Below are positions 53,963-62,375 of a stretch of 64,000 bases of DNA, one piece after another. The position numbers were made by a program, and so were the translations under genes. Source of the stretch: Flavobacteriales bacterium UBA6057 (GTDB lineage Bacteria > Bacteroidota > Bacteroidia > Flavobacteriales_G > Salibacteraceae); NCBI GenBank assembly GCA_002428995.1, contig DIYJ01000004.1:308253-372252 (forward strand), read 5' to 3'. The number at the start of each line of letters is the position of its first letter. The stretch's first letter is position 1. A model generated the notes under the pieces. The model was not told the origin of the DNA, ran no database searches, and saw nothing but the letters and a program-made list of their open reading frames with translations.

Positions 53963-56900
53963 TTAGCGCATCATGCTAAATACATGATCATTAAAGTAGA
54001 GGTACTCACCCAGCTTTTGCCCCTCTGCATCGAAGTACTGAAATGTTCCGTGTTTTTTACCCAGCCGATAGCTTCCTTTAACTTTTGGCTGTCCGTTGGG
54101 ATAAAACTGTTCAAAGGCACCGTGCCTTGTTCCATGCTGATGCCACAGTCGCTCACTTACTTCTCCGTTTTCGTAGTACAAGATTTCCTCGCCCTCTTTG
54201 TCATCTTCTGCATAAAAGCACCGAAGCTGGAGCTGGCCAGAAGGGTAGAAGTGCTTCATTTCACCTTCAAACCAACCCTTGTCCAGACGGTAGTCTACGG
54301 ACTGCTGACCGTTGGCATAATAAGCGACAATATGTGCTGTTCCTTGCTGGATGGAAATGGTATCGATGAGGCTTCCGCCTTCAGTTTCGTAAGAATATCC
54401 AACGAGCTTCCCGTGATCATAGTATCGCTCCACCTTTAACTGCCCCGAAGGATCAAAGAATCTTGTGGGGCCATGACGATCTCCGTTCACGTAGTTGATT
54501 TCATTGCTGAGTTTGCCGGAGTGATCAAACCAACGATATTGACCTTCCAGTTTACCTCGCAGATAATTCATGGATCTCGCAGGAGTGCCGAAGTAGGAAT
54601 AGTGGATCCATTCGCCTTCCCGTTTATCATAGAAATACTCGCCTTCTTCTGACAGTTTTCCGTTTGGATGGTACCACAACCAGTGTCCTTCCTTCTTTTG
54701 GTGTTTATGCTCGCCAGAGGTGAGCAAGTCTCCGTTGGGATAAAACCACTTAAACACCCCATGTGCCTGTCCCGCGATGTATTCACCCTGGAATTGGAGT
54801 TTCCCGGATATTCCCTTGGCTTTTAAGGTGCCAGTGCCAAGCGGCAGGGAGATGCTGTCGATCAGCGCTCCGCTGGTATCATAGCTGCAATAGCCAACAA
54901 AGGTTCCCTCTTGGTTGTAAAGCGATTTCTGGAACCTCGATCCAGTTGCGGAATACTCAATGGTCGTTGCCGTAGGAACATCAGCGGTCCACCAGCTTTC
55001 TTGCTCAAGTGTGCCGTCAGGATAATAGCTATACCACATGCCCTCAGCCTGCCCCAGGTTGTAATTCCCTTCTTTTCTCAACTGCCCTGTGCTGTAGTAT
55101 TCGCGGTAAGGGCCTTGAGGGAACCCTCCTTCGTGGTTCATTTCCCAATAGAGGTCACCATTGGTATAAAAGGACTGGTTGAGGCCTGTGATCACGCCAT
55201 CTTTGTAGTTCTCCACCTCAATCAGTTGCCCGGCTGAGTTGTAATACTTCCATTCACCATCCTGGAGCGTGCCTTCAAAAACACCCTCGGACGCCACCTG
55301 ACGGTAGGGACTGTAGAATTTAGCGTAGATCTTTCCCTTGGAAGCCTCGGTCGTATAAAGCACCGATGTCCCGTCTTCGTCATAGGACTCTGTGAAGACC
55401 AGCGCGCCTTTGTTGTAGCGATTGCGTGTGAGCAGATTGCCGTTGAAATCATAAGTCAGCTCTTCACCGGTGATTTTTCCGTTGGCATCAAATTCAGTCT
55501 GTTGGTCCACGCGCCCATCCGACCGATAATACATCCACTTTCCCGATACACTGCCCCGGACTGCCATGCCTGAACTCATCAGCTGTCCGTTGTTGTGATA
55601 CGTCTTGTACGGACCTTCCAGCAGCCCATCCTTCCAGGTCTGCTCTGATGCCAGTGTACCATCAGGATAGTACTCCTTCATGATGCCCTGATTCAGGTTA
55701 TCGACCATGTTCTTCTCGAGCCTCAGATTGCCATTGGTATGGTATTCCTTGAAATTCCCATTGAGGGCATTGCTTTCGTAGTTGTATTCAAGTTCAATGG
55801 CCTCGTCTGCTTTGTAGAAACGCCTGGTGAGCCCCTGGTTCTTGCCATTGGAAAAGTTCAGTTCGAATTGGCGCTGACCGGTGGGGTAGTAGATATTGAC
55901 AGCTCCATCCAGTTCTCCGTTGCGGTAGGTGCCAACCTCCGCAATAACTCCCTCCTCTGAATACCGGATGTAATCTCCTTCTGAGACGCCATTTTTGAAA
56001 CGGATCACTTTAGAAGTATCTCCATTCTGGTGCCACGAAGTCCACGTTCCGTCTTGCTGGCCGTTCACGTAAGTTCCGCTGCTCATCAGGCGGCCGTTGT
56101 AGTGCTTGAAGATGAACAATCCATCGTTTTCTCCCGCAGCATTTTGGTTGCCGTAAGCCTGAATTTGTCCGTTGTCGTAAAACCAGCGCCAAAGCTTTTT
56201 CACCTCGCCCTGATACATCACTTCGCCCTCTTTGTGATACTCCCGCCAGCGATCCTGGCAGGTGGTCATGTATTCGCGGATGCGGCCCATTTTCTTGCTG
56301 ACTTCCTTAGCCACATCCTCGTTGGTACTGGAAGCAAGCAGGTAGAGCGAAAACACGGAGTAATCATCCTTCTTGAATACATCCTGGTAAAAAGGCAGGT
56401 AGAAAGTGGACCAGAATCCCTTGCGTGTGGGAGCATCTTTCAGTTGTTCGAGCACAAGGTGCAATTGCTTCACGCTGGCATAGTCAAACTTGGCATCCAC
56501 CTCGTATTTCTTGTTGAGAGCGATTCGATTGTTGACCAACAGATCTTCCTGCTCAAATTCTTGAGGAATAGCCTGTTGACTCGCTTCGCCTATGATGTCC
56601 AGACTGAGGCTTGCGGCCTGGTCTAACAGCGCCAGCACGGCCAGGCTTCTGCCGCTGCTCGGTTCCAGCACCAGGAAGGTGGTCAACGACAGCAACCCTT
56701 GGGTCAATCGCTCTTCTTTCAGCGCCATCATTCCAAGCCGAAGGTGGGCTGACGGGAACACCGGGTTATAGTCCAGCAGCTCTTGATAGGTTTCGAACGC
56801 CTTGGCAGGTTTCTCCATGCTTTCATAAGCCTGCGCCTGATTGAGAAGAATGTACTCGTTGTTGGGAAAGAGATCTCTGGCCTTTTCATAGGTAGCCAAC

Positions 56901-57244
56901 GCATCTTCGTATCGCTCCTGGAATTCCAGTGCATTGCCCAGGTTGATGTAAGCCTTTACATTGTCTGGATCCAGTGCCAGTGCTTTCCGACTGGTTTTTT
57001 CCGCATCCTCAAAGCGCTTTTGCTCAATGTAAGTGAGGGCAAGGCGATCTAAGGCTTCCTGGTAGTTGGTGTCATAAGGATGCACCAATTCAAAGTCTTC
57101 CAGCGCATCTTCAAACTGTCCAGCATTAAAATGGGCGATGCCCGATGCCAGGAGTTCGGCCGAGTTGTACAGCACCGGATTTTTTTGAGCCACTAAAAGC
57201 GCAGAACAGCATGTAAAGAACAGTGCAGCGAGGGATTGCTTCAT
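53963..57244 (-). CDS. Exported TPR plus MORN-repeat giant, 1093 aa
   Basis: Signal peptide residues 1-20 (ending LLVAQ). Residues 25-220 carry about five TPR units (YINLGNALEFQERYEDALATY, ILLNQAQAYESMEKPAKAFETY). A helical region follows, then from about residue 340 to the end roughly thirty MORN-type repeats of 21-24 residues, for example YYPDGTLASEQTWKDGLLEG and FYPNGDLLTSGEHKHQKKEG. Two repeats carry a variant GALIDSIS / GSLIDTIS followed by an insertion, marking an internal duplication of a larger block. ATG at 57244; the more upstream in-frame codon is TTG. MORN arrays of this kind resemble the YwqK family but are far longer. Likely a periplasmic or surface scaffold; first gene of the transglutaminase operon. 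Confidence 0.88.
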   Translation of the reverse strand: MKQSLAALFFTCCSALLVAQKNPVLYNSAELLASGIAHFNAGQFEDALEDFELVHPYDTNYQEALDRLALTYIEQKRFEDAEKTSRKALALDPDNVKAYINLGNALEFQERYEDALATYEKARDLFPNNEYILLNQAQAYESMEKPAKAFETYQELLDYNPVFPSAHLRLGMMALKEERLTQGLLSLTTFLVLEPSSGRSLAVLALLDQAASLSLDIIGEASQQAIPQEFEQEDLLVNNRIALNKKYEVDAKFDYASVKQLHLVLEQLKDAPTRKGFWSTFYLPFYQDVFKKDDYSVFSLYLLASSTNEDVAKEVSKKMGRIREYMTTCQDRWREYHKEGEVMYQGEVKKLWRWFYDNGQIQAYGNQNAAGENDGLFIFKHYNGRLMSSGTYVNGQQDGTWTSWHQNGDTSKVIRFKNGVSEGDYIRYSEEGVIAEVGTYRNGELDGAVNIYYPTGQRQFELNFSNGKNQGLTRRFYKADEAIELEYNYESNALNGNFKEYHTNGNLRLEKNMVDNLNQGIMKEYYPDGTLASEQTWKDGLLEGPYKTYHNNGQLMSSGMAVRGSVSGKWMYYRSDGRVDQQTEFDANGKITGEELTYDFNGNLLTRNRYNKGALVFTESYDEDGTSVLYTTEASKGKIYAKFYSPYRQVASEGVFEGTLQDGEWKYYNSAGQLIEVENYKDGVITGLNQSFYTNGDLYWEMNHEGGFPQGPYREYYSTGQLRKEGNYNLGQAEGMWYSYYPDGTLEQESWWTADVPTATTIEYSATGSRFQKSLYNQEGTFVGYCSYDTSGALIDSISLPLGTGTLKAKGISGKLQFQGEYIAGQAHGVFKWFYPNGDLLTSGEHKHQKKEGHWLWYHPNGKLSEEGEYFYDKREGEWIHYSYFGTPARSMNYLRGKLEGQYRWFDHSGKLSNEINYVNGDRHGPTRFFDPSGQLKVERYYDHGKLVGYSYETEGGSLIDTISIQQGTAHIVAYYANGQQSVDYRLDKGWFEGEMKHFYPSGQLQLRCFYAEDDKEGEEILYYENGEVSERLWHQHGTRHGAFEQFYPNGQPKVKGSYRLGKKHGTFQYFDAEGQKLGEYLYFNDHVFSMMR

Positions 57245-57385
57245 ATAGTCGGAACAGCCAAATTTCAACAGGGTTTAAAGAAAAGGTTTTTACGGGAAAG
57301 AGGGCTTTTGAAGACGCTGAAATACGCCTGTTGAAAAACTTCTGTAAAGACCATGAGGCGGGGTGTACAGGTCAAATAGTAGTTC

Positions 57386-57393
57386 TACTTTTG
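57386..57393 (+). promoter_or_regulatory. -7 promoter box of the marC-like gene
   Basis: TACTTTTG followed by CAGCC, an exact TAnnTTTG match, ends nine bases before the ATG at 57403. Transcription would start close to the start codon, giving a very short or leaderless 5' end. It supports the choice of the downstream ATG as the true start. Confidence 0.65.
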
Positions 57394-57402
57394 CAGCCGC
57401 TT

Positions 57403-57981
57403 ATGAGCTACTTAAGTTTTGACATAAAAGAGATCACAACAGCCACTATGGTGCTGTTTGCCGTGATCGATATTATTGGATCGATTCCCATCATCATCCA
57501 ACTTCGCCAGCAGGTAGGACACATCCAATCTGAAAAGGCCAGTATCGTGTCTCTGCTCATCATGATCGCCTTCCTCTATCTGGGAGAGGAAATCCTGAAT
57601 TTGATCGGTGTTGACATCAACTCCTTTGCGATTGCGGGATCGTTTGTGCTCTTCTTTCTCTCGCTCGAATTGATCCTTGGAATTCGGATCTACAAGGATG
57701 AAATGCCCACAAGCGCTTCCATCGTTCCGCTAGCCTTCCCGCTCGTGGCCGGTGCCGGGACCATGACTTCGTTGCTTTCTCTGCGCGCGGAATACGAGGT
57801 GCAGAATATCATCATCGCCATTTTCCTCAATGTGGCGCTGGTATATGCAGTGCTCAAGACTACCCGAAGGATTGAAAAGCTCCTGGGACCAACAGGTATT
57901 GCCGTGATCCGTAAGGCATTTGGGATTATCCTTCTCGCGATTGCTGTGAAGCTCTTCCGCACGAACATCGGTGTGATGTAA
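57403..57981 (+). CDS. MarC family integral membrane protein, 192 aa
   Basis: Six-helix inner-membrane protein of the MarC/NAAT family. The first helix (MVLFAVIDIIGSIPIIIQL) carries the family IDxIGxxP pattern; others are ASIVSLLIMIAFLYLG, SFAIAGSFVLFFLSLELILG and VPLAFPLVAGAGTMTSLLSL with the conserved PLxAGPG-like turn. Length (192 aa) is normal for the family (about 200 aa). The function of MarC is still unclear. ATG at 57403 fits the family start and lies just after an exact promoter box. The gene is 23 bases upstream of the GH3-family gene and may be co-transcribed with it. Confidence 0.9.
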   Translation: MSYLSFDIKEITTATMVLFAVIDIIGSIPIIIQLRQQVGHIQSEKASIVSLLIMIAFLYLGEEILNLIGVDINSFAIAGSFVLFFLSLELILGIRIYKDEMPTSASIVPLAFPLVAGAGTMTSLLSLRAEYEVQNIIIAIFLNVALVYAVLKTTRRIEKLLGPTGIAVIRKAFGIILLAIAVKLFRTNIGVM

Positions 57982-58004
57982 TATTTCGTTGCTTCGCAGG
58001 AAGC

Positions 58005-59483
58005 ATGGGAGTAAAGTCACAAGCAGCCAAGGCGCTGGCATGGTGGGAAGTGAAACGCAATCAAAAGCTGATCGCTGATCCTGTTAAGGCTCAGAAGCAA
58101 TCTTTCCGGCACTTGCTGGATGGAGTTGGAAAGACCGACTTTGGAAGTGCACATCACACGTCAGATATCAATAGCTGGGCAGCCTGGCAGCAGGCGATTC
58201 CGGTAAAGGATTACGAGGGACTGAGAACGTGGTTTGACCGTGTGAAGGAAGGTGAGCCTAATGTGCTGTGGCCAGGACGTCCTGCCTATCTCTGCAAGAC
58301 CTCTGGAACCACTTCTGGCACCAAGTACATTCCCATGAGTGAAGAGGGCATCAAGGCTCAGGTTCGCGCTGCCAGGAGTGCACTTCTGCACTATGTTCAG
58401 GAATCGGGGAATAGCCATTTCACTGAAGGTCAGATGATCTTTCTGCAGGGAAGCCCGGTGCTGGAAGAACATGCAGGTTTGAAAGTGGGGCGATTGTCCG
58501 GAATTGTAGCACACCATGTTCCTTCTTACTTGCAGCGTAACCGGATGCCATCCTGGGAAACAAACTGCATGGAAGACTGGGAGCGCAAAGTGGATGCGGT
58601 GGTCGATGAAACTGCTGTTGCCGACATGCGCCTTATCAGTGGCATTCCACCCTGGGTACAAATGTATTTTGAGCGATTGCTGGCAAAAACAGGCAAAGCA
58701 TCCGTGAGAGAGGTTTTTCCAAACCTTTCGCTGTTTGTCTACGGTGGTGTGAATTACGAACCTTATCGTCCAGTCATGGAAAAACTGATGGGCGGCAAGA
58801 TGGACAGCATTGAAACCTATCCTGCCTCTGAGGGATTCATAGCTTATCAGGACTCGCAACAGAACGAAGGCATGCTCCTCAACCTGGATGCGGGCATTTT
58901 CTACGAGTTTATTCCCCTCTCTGAGGTGCACAGCGATTCTCCCAAAAGACTGACCGTGGAAGAAGTAAAGGTCGGGGTGAACTATGCCCTGGTTTTGAAT
59001 ACCTCAAGCGGCCTGTGGGGTTATCTCATTGGAGACACCGTGAAGTTCGTGAGTGTGCACCCACACCGATTGATTGTTACGGGTCGCATCAAGCATTTCA
59101 TCTCAGCGTTTGGTGAACATGTGATTGCAGAAGAAGTGGAATCAGCCTTGGGCGAGGTGTGCCAGGAAATGGGCATCGAAGTGCTTGAATTTCATGTGGC
59201 ACCCGAGGTGAATCCTGCTGAAGGCTTGCCTTATCATGAGTGGTTCATTGAGCTGGATGCTACGCTTCCCAAGGACTTTTCGGAGCAGCTCGATCAACGT
59301 ATGCAGGCCAAGAATAGCTACTACAAAGACCTGGTGTCAGGCGCTGTGCTCAGGCCCTTGGTCATCAAGGAACTAAAGCGAGGAGCCTTCAATCGCTACA
59401 TGGATTCCATTGGGAAGTTAGGAGGCCAAAACAAACTCCCGCGACTGGCCAACGACCGAAAACTGGCGGACCAACTAAACTGA
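58005..59483 (+). CDS. GH3 auxin-responsive-promoter family acyl-adenylate enzyme, 492 aa
   Basis: Member of the GH3 family, named from plant enzymes that adenylate carboxylic acids and join them to amino acids. The ATP-binding motif CKTSGTTSGTKYIPMS (about residues 97-112) is intact, followed by VYGGVNYEPYRPVMEK, YPASEGFIAYQD and the C-terminal hinge VTGRIKHFISAFGEHV. A C-terminal domain of about 120 residues follows (HEWFIELDATLP, YYKDLVSGAVLRPL). The length is normal for bacterial relatives. Substrates in Bacteroidota are unknown. ATG at 58005; it may share a transcript with the upstream marC-like gene. It converges with the TRIC gene across a terminator. Confidence 0.9.
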   Translation: MGVKSQAAKALAWWEVKRNQKLIADPVKAQKQSFRHLLDGVGKTDFGSAHHTSDINSWAAWQQAIPVKDYEGLRTWFDRVKEGEPNVLWPGRPAYLCKTSGTTSGTKYIPMSEEGIKAQVRAARSALLHYVQESGNSHFTEGQMIFLQGSPVLEEHAGLKVGRLSGIVAHHVPSYLQRNRMPSWETNCMEDWERKVDAVVDETAVADMRLISGIPPWVQMYFERLLAKTGKASVREVFPNLSLFVYGGVNYEPYRPVMEKLMGGKMDSIETYPASEGFIAYQDSQQNEGMLLNLDAGIFYEFIPLSEVHSDSPKRLTVEEVKVGVNYALVLNTSSGLWGYLIGDTVKFVSVHPHRLIVTGRIKHFISAFGEHVIAEEVESALGEVCQEMGIEVLEFHVAPEVNPAEGLPYHEWFIELDATLPKDFSEQLDQRMQAKNSYYKDLVSGAVLRPLVIKELKRGAFNRYMDSIGKLGGQNKLPRLANDRKLADQLN

Positions 59484-59487
59484 GGCT

Positions 59488-59527
59488 AAAAAAAATGAAG
59501 CCCATTCCTTGGTAGAGAACAGGCTTC
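59488..59527 (-). terminator. Putative terminator for the TRIC-channel operon
   Basis: On the minus strand GAAGCC (59527-59522) pairs with GGCTTC (59502-59497) across a 19-base loop and is followed by ATTTTTTTT (59496-59488). It is weaker than the other terminators because of the short stem and long loop. It lies about 120 bases past the stop of the minus-strand operon. Confidence 0.55.
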
Positions 59528-59646
59528 CTTCGAGGGTGGGAGGGTTGTAAATGACTTACGGATCAAATATTGATTTCCTATGAAAATGGGGACTTGCCTC
59601 AAGGTTATGAATGTGTTAGTTAAAGGCTATCAGCTAGTAGCCAGTC

Positions 59647-60261
59647 TCACCCTCCAAAAGTCGGAAGCCGAATCCCAAATCGAAACGTAAGGTGCCTCAC
59701 CAGAAACACCACCACAATCGTAGCCGGTACACTGATTTCTTCAGGAACGCTCAGAGCTCTTAAAGCGAAATACACGATGCCGCCCAGCGCACAGGCAAGC
59801 GCGTATATCTCCTTTCTTGTTAATAGCATTGGTTTTTCACCCGTGATGATGTCTCGAATCAAACCTCCGAAAGTGGCGCTTATCATTCCCAGTGCGATGC
59901 AGATGAAGATGCTCAAATCATGATCAATGCCTGATTGAATGCCCGCCATGGTGAATAAACCAAGACCCAAGGCATCGAAGATGTAGACATAGAAATTCAG
60001 TTTGTTGATCACGGGACTGAACAGAATGGTAAGCCCAGCCGCCACGATGATGACGCTGATCAAAATGCTATCGTGCATCCAGCCAACCGGAGTGTCGCCC
60101 AGCATGATGTCCCGGAGGGTGCCACCACCGATGGCGGTCACAAATGCCAGCACAAAAACTCCAAAGACATCGAATTGCTTCTTCATGGCTTGTGAGGCAC
60201 CAGATACGGCAAAGGCAAAAGTTCCCAGAAGGTCAAGGATGGAAAAGATGGTGAACTCCAT
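59647..60261 (-). CDS. Trimeric intracellular cation channel (TRIC/YicG) family protein, 204 aa
   Basis: Seven-helix membrane protein built of two three-helix repeats plus one. The two family motifs are clear: GGGTLRDIMLGDTP (about 46-59) and GGLIRDIITGEKP (about 130-142), each with the conserved Gly-Gly and Arg-Asp. Prokaryotic TRIC relatives form potassium- or sodium-permeable channels; glycine transport has been proposed for some. Length (204 aa) is typical. ATG at 60261, 17 bases after the stop of the 263-aa membrane protein on the same strand. Confidence 0.92.
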   Translation of the reverse strand: MEFTIFSILDLLGTFAFAVSGASQAMKKQFDVFGVFVLAFVTAIGGGTLRDIMLGDTPVGWMHDSILISVIIVAAGLTILFSPVINKLNFYVYIFDALGLGLFTMAGIQSGIDHDLSIFICIALGMISATFGGLIRDIITGEKPMLLTRKEIYALACALGGIVYFALRALSVPEEISVPATIVVVFLVRHLTFRFGIRLPTFGG

Positions 60262-60278
60262 GCTTTACGCTGCGGTCA

Positions 60279-61070
60279 TTATTCTGACGTCTCTTCTTCC
60301 TGATCTTGTTGTTGCAGACGCTGGTCAATTTCCGTCAACTTCTCCTGGATACGGTGTGCCGGAAAATCGTTCAGTGTCAAAGAGATTCGTTGAACACTAC
60401 GGATGCGCGAGTCTGTGTAAACAACAAATCCTGGCACGTCCATTTCATGTTCGTCTTTGGTCAATCCTGTACTCAGATAGGTCAGAATTTCTCCCTCGAG
60501 AGTGTTGTGCCGCTCATACTGTGTGGTGTTCGTTGTGATGTTGCTGTCCAGGCTCAGGCTTTCCGGAATCAACTGTAGCAGTGCAGCAAAGGAGCTGAAC
60601 ACAAAGAAGGCAACGAGATGGAACCGACTCGCGTTCGACCAGCCTTCCCGGGTGACGAGCAGGGCCAGCACCACGGCAAACAGACTTGCGAATGCCTGTA
60701 TAATGCTCAAACCGTAGCGCATGCGGTAAAAGAAAACGTAGTAGTTCTGGTGGTGATACGCACGCATGCGCACCAGGCCCAATTGCTGAATCAGTCGATC
60801 TATGGAAGGATGCTTTGCCAATTCAGGATGGATCTGCATGGAGCCCGCCCTGAACTCGTCCACAAACACCAATCGCTGGTTGGTATCCACACCAACGGTG
60901 TCAATGTGAAACTGAGGTTCCTTTACTGCCAGTGATTCATAGGTCGCGCCTGAACGTACCCAGGTGAGCAGATAGACAATGAAAAGCATCATGATGATGC
61001 CGAAAATGAGGAGCAGCGTTTGTCCAAGCACACCACTGAATTGCTCCTTAAACTTATTCCAAAAGGCCAT
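60279..61070 (-). CDS. Membrane protein of unknown function, 263 aa
   Basis: Three membrane segments are visible: about residues 16-38 (VLGQTLLLIFGIIMMLFIVYLL), 118-140 (IIQAFASLFAVVLALLV) and 150-168 (VAFFVFSSFAALLQLIP). Between the first two lies an extracytoplasmic stretch of about 75 residues (KEPQFHIDTVGVDTNQRLVF). The C-terminal 90 residues are soluble, ending in a charged coiled coil (LTEIDQRLQQQDQEEETSE). I recognise no family. Its place directly upstream of the TRIC gene and downstream of a hydrolase lipoprotein on the same strand suggests a shared transcript, but the functional link is not evident. Confidence 0.75.
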   Translation of the reverse strand: MAFWNKFKEQFSGVLGQTLLLIFGIIMMLFIVYLLTWVRSGATYESLAVKEPQFHIDTVGVDTNQRLVFVDEFRAGSMQIHPELAKHPSIDRLIQQLGLVRMRAYHHQNYYVFFYRMRYGLSIIQAFASLFAVVLALLVTREGWSNASRFHLVAFFVFSSFAALLQLIPESLSLDSNITTNTTQYERHNTLEGEILTYLSTGLTKDEHEMDVPGFVVYTDSRIRSVQRISLTLNDFPAHRIQEKLTEIDQRLQQQDQEEETSE

Positions 61071-61113
61071 GATCAGGTTAGGGTTTGAAGGACGCTAAGA
61101 TGCACTTTTGAAC

Positions 61114-62202
61114 TTAGGAAGCAGCGGGATCAGATTCCAGGGTGGTTGCATCTCCTTCCGGTTCGAAGTTGTTCAAGCCCTTCAGGTGCGTGTCCAGCCA
61201 TTGGTTGCAAAACTTGAAAATCTCGTTTCTGTGCTTCGCCATGCCACGCTTTCCTTTCACTGTGACCAGGTGATGAGGATGCTGAGAATCGGTCAATAAT
61301 TCGGAGAATTTTTCCAAATCGGTGTAGGATTTTCCTCCATCGTCATGACGCTGCACAAAGAGCAGGGGAGCTTTGTGCAGTTCATTCGCCCAGCGCAGTG
61401 GTGTTCGGTTGATGAGTGCTTGTTCCTTATGCTCATCGTAGTTGGGAACATGCTTTTGAAGGTGTTCTTCCAGCAGTGGAATGCTGTCAATTGTACCCTC
61501 CATATTCACCATCGCGTTGAAATTGATGGCGCAGTCAAATCGTTTGGAGTTTCTCAGGGTCATCAGGTTGATCAAGGCTCCACGCTGCAATCCAAACAAT
61601 CCAATTCTGGAAGTATCTACACCCGGTAGTTCTGCCGCTGCAGGAATGATGTTGAGCACATCCTGCAAATCCGCACCGCCATATTCATAGCTCCCATCGC
61701 TGCCTGCCCAACCTCGATAGTTGGAGGCAAACATGGTGTATCCATTCGCAGCGAAACGTCCCATGGCCTGCAAAGCACTGGCTTCATTGAGCTCGCTGCG
61801 CTTGGGTTTAAAGGCGTGGTTAAACACTACCAATGGATAGTTTCCAGCGGCTTTTGGACGTACGATGAAACCGTTGATCGTCAATCCATCGCTTTGGTAC
61901 TGCACGTCAAAGAGTTCAATGTCATCCAGGTGCTTTACCTCGTCCTTCAGCTTTCCACCTCGTGACATTTTCTGATAGAAAGCGGTGTTTTCGATGCGCA
62001 TTTTGTGGCACGAAATCAGTTCACCTTTGAACTGATCAAGGTCTTGGTAGTTTCCAGTCACGGTCGTTGGGTTTGATGAAGTGCTCCCGCTTTGTGAGTT
62101 TTCCGAACATCCCAAAAAAGCAAGGGTGAACATAGTACTGCAGACGAAGAGAGTCGCCTTAGAATACAAAGATTGAAAGTGTTGTTTCCCAGCCTCTTTC
62201 AT
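61114..62202 (-). CDS. Alpha/beta-hydrolase-fold lipoprotein lacking the nucleophile serine, 362 aa
   Basis: Predicted exported lipoprotein: hydrophobic segment (about 15-30) with lipobox TLAFLGC. The fold is that of dienelactone-hydrolase or S9-type alpha/beta hydrolases: LTINGFIVRPKAAGNYPLVV (strands), FNHAFKPKRSE, FASNYRGWAGSDG with the usual YRGxGxS-like turn, and LLFVQRHDDGG holding the acid. At the nucleophile elbow the sequence is GLFGLQRGAL: Gln206 replaces the Ser of G-x-S-x-G. The histidine region GKRGMAKHRNEI is present. The usual Ser-His-Asp hydrolysis is therefore not expected; it may bind a ligand without cleaving it or use another residue. ATG at 62202. Confidence 0.82.
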   Translation of the reverse strand: MKEAGKQHFQSLYSKATLFVCSTMFTLAFLGCSENSQSGSTSSNPTTVTGNYQDLDQFKGELISCHKMRIENTAFYQKMSRGGKLKDEVKHLDDIELFDVQYQSDGLTINGFIVRPKAAGNYPLVVFNHAFKPKRSELNEASALQAMGRFAANGYTMFASNYRGWAGSDGSYEYGGADLQDVLNIIPAAAELPGVDTSRIGLFGLQRGALINLMTLRNSKRFDCAINFNAMVNMEGTIDSIPLLEEHLQKHVPNYDEHKEQALINRTPLRWANELHKAPLLFVQRHDDGGKSYTDLEKFSELLTDSQHPHHLVTVKGKRGMAKHRNEIFKFCNQWLDTHLKGLNNFEPEGDATTLESDPAAS

Positions 62203-62375
62203 GAAGCATTCTCCTTTGATGTTGGGTGTTTCAGTTTCCTGATGATCCAGAATAAAACAGTTCCCAGATTTACCCCAATGATAGCTATTCTATGATTTCA
62301 CTGTTCTGAAAAGTGACATGGCTTCGTTGGGATGGATGGGGAAGTATGAGCATCTTTACAACCCATTTTTCATCC

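Noticed and set aside
53963..57244. Toxin-antitoxin system because of YwqK-like MORN repeats
   Set aside because: Database labels for MORN proteins often say antitoxin, but this is a 1093-aa exported TPR/MORN protein with no toxin gene nearby.
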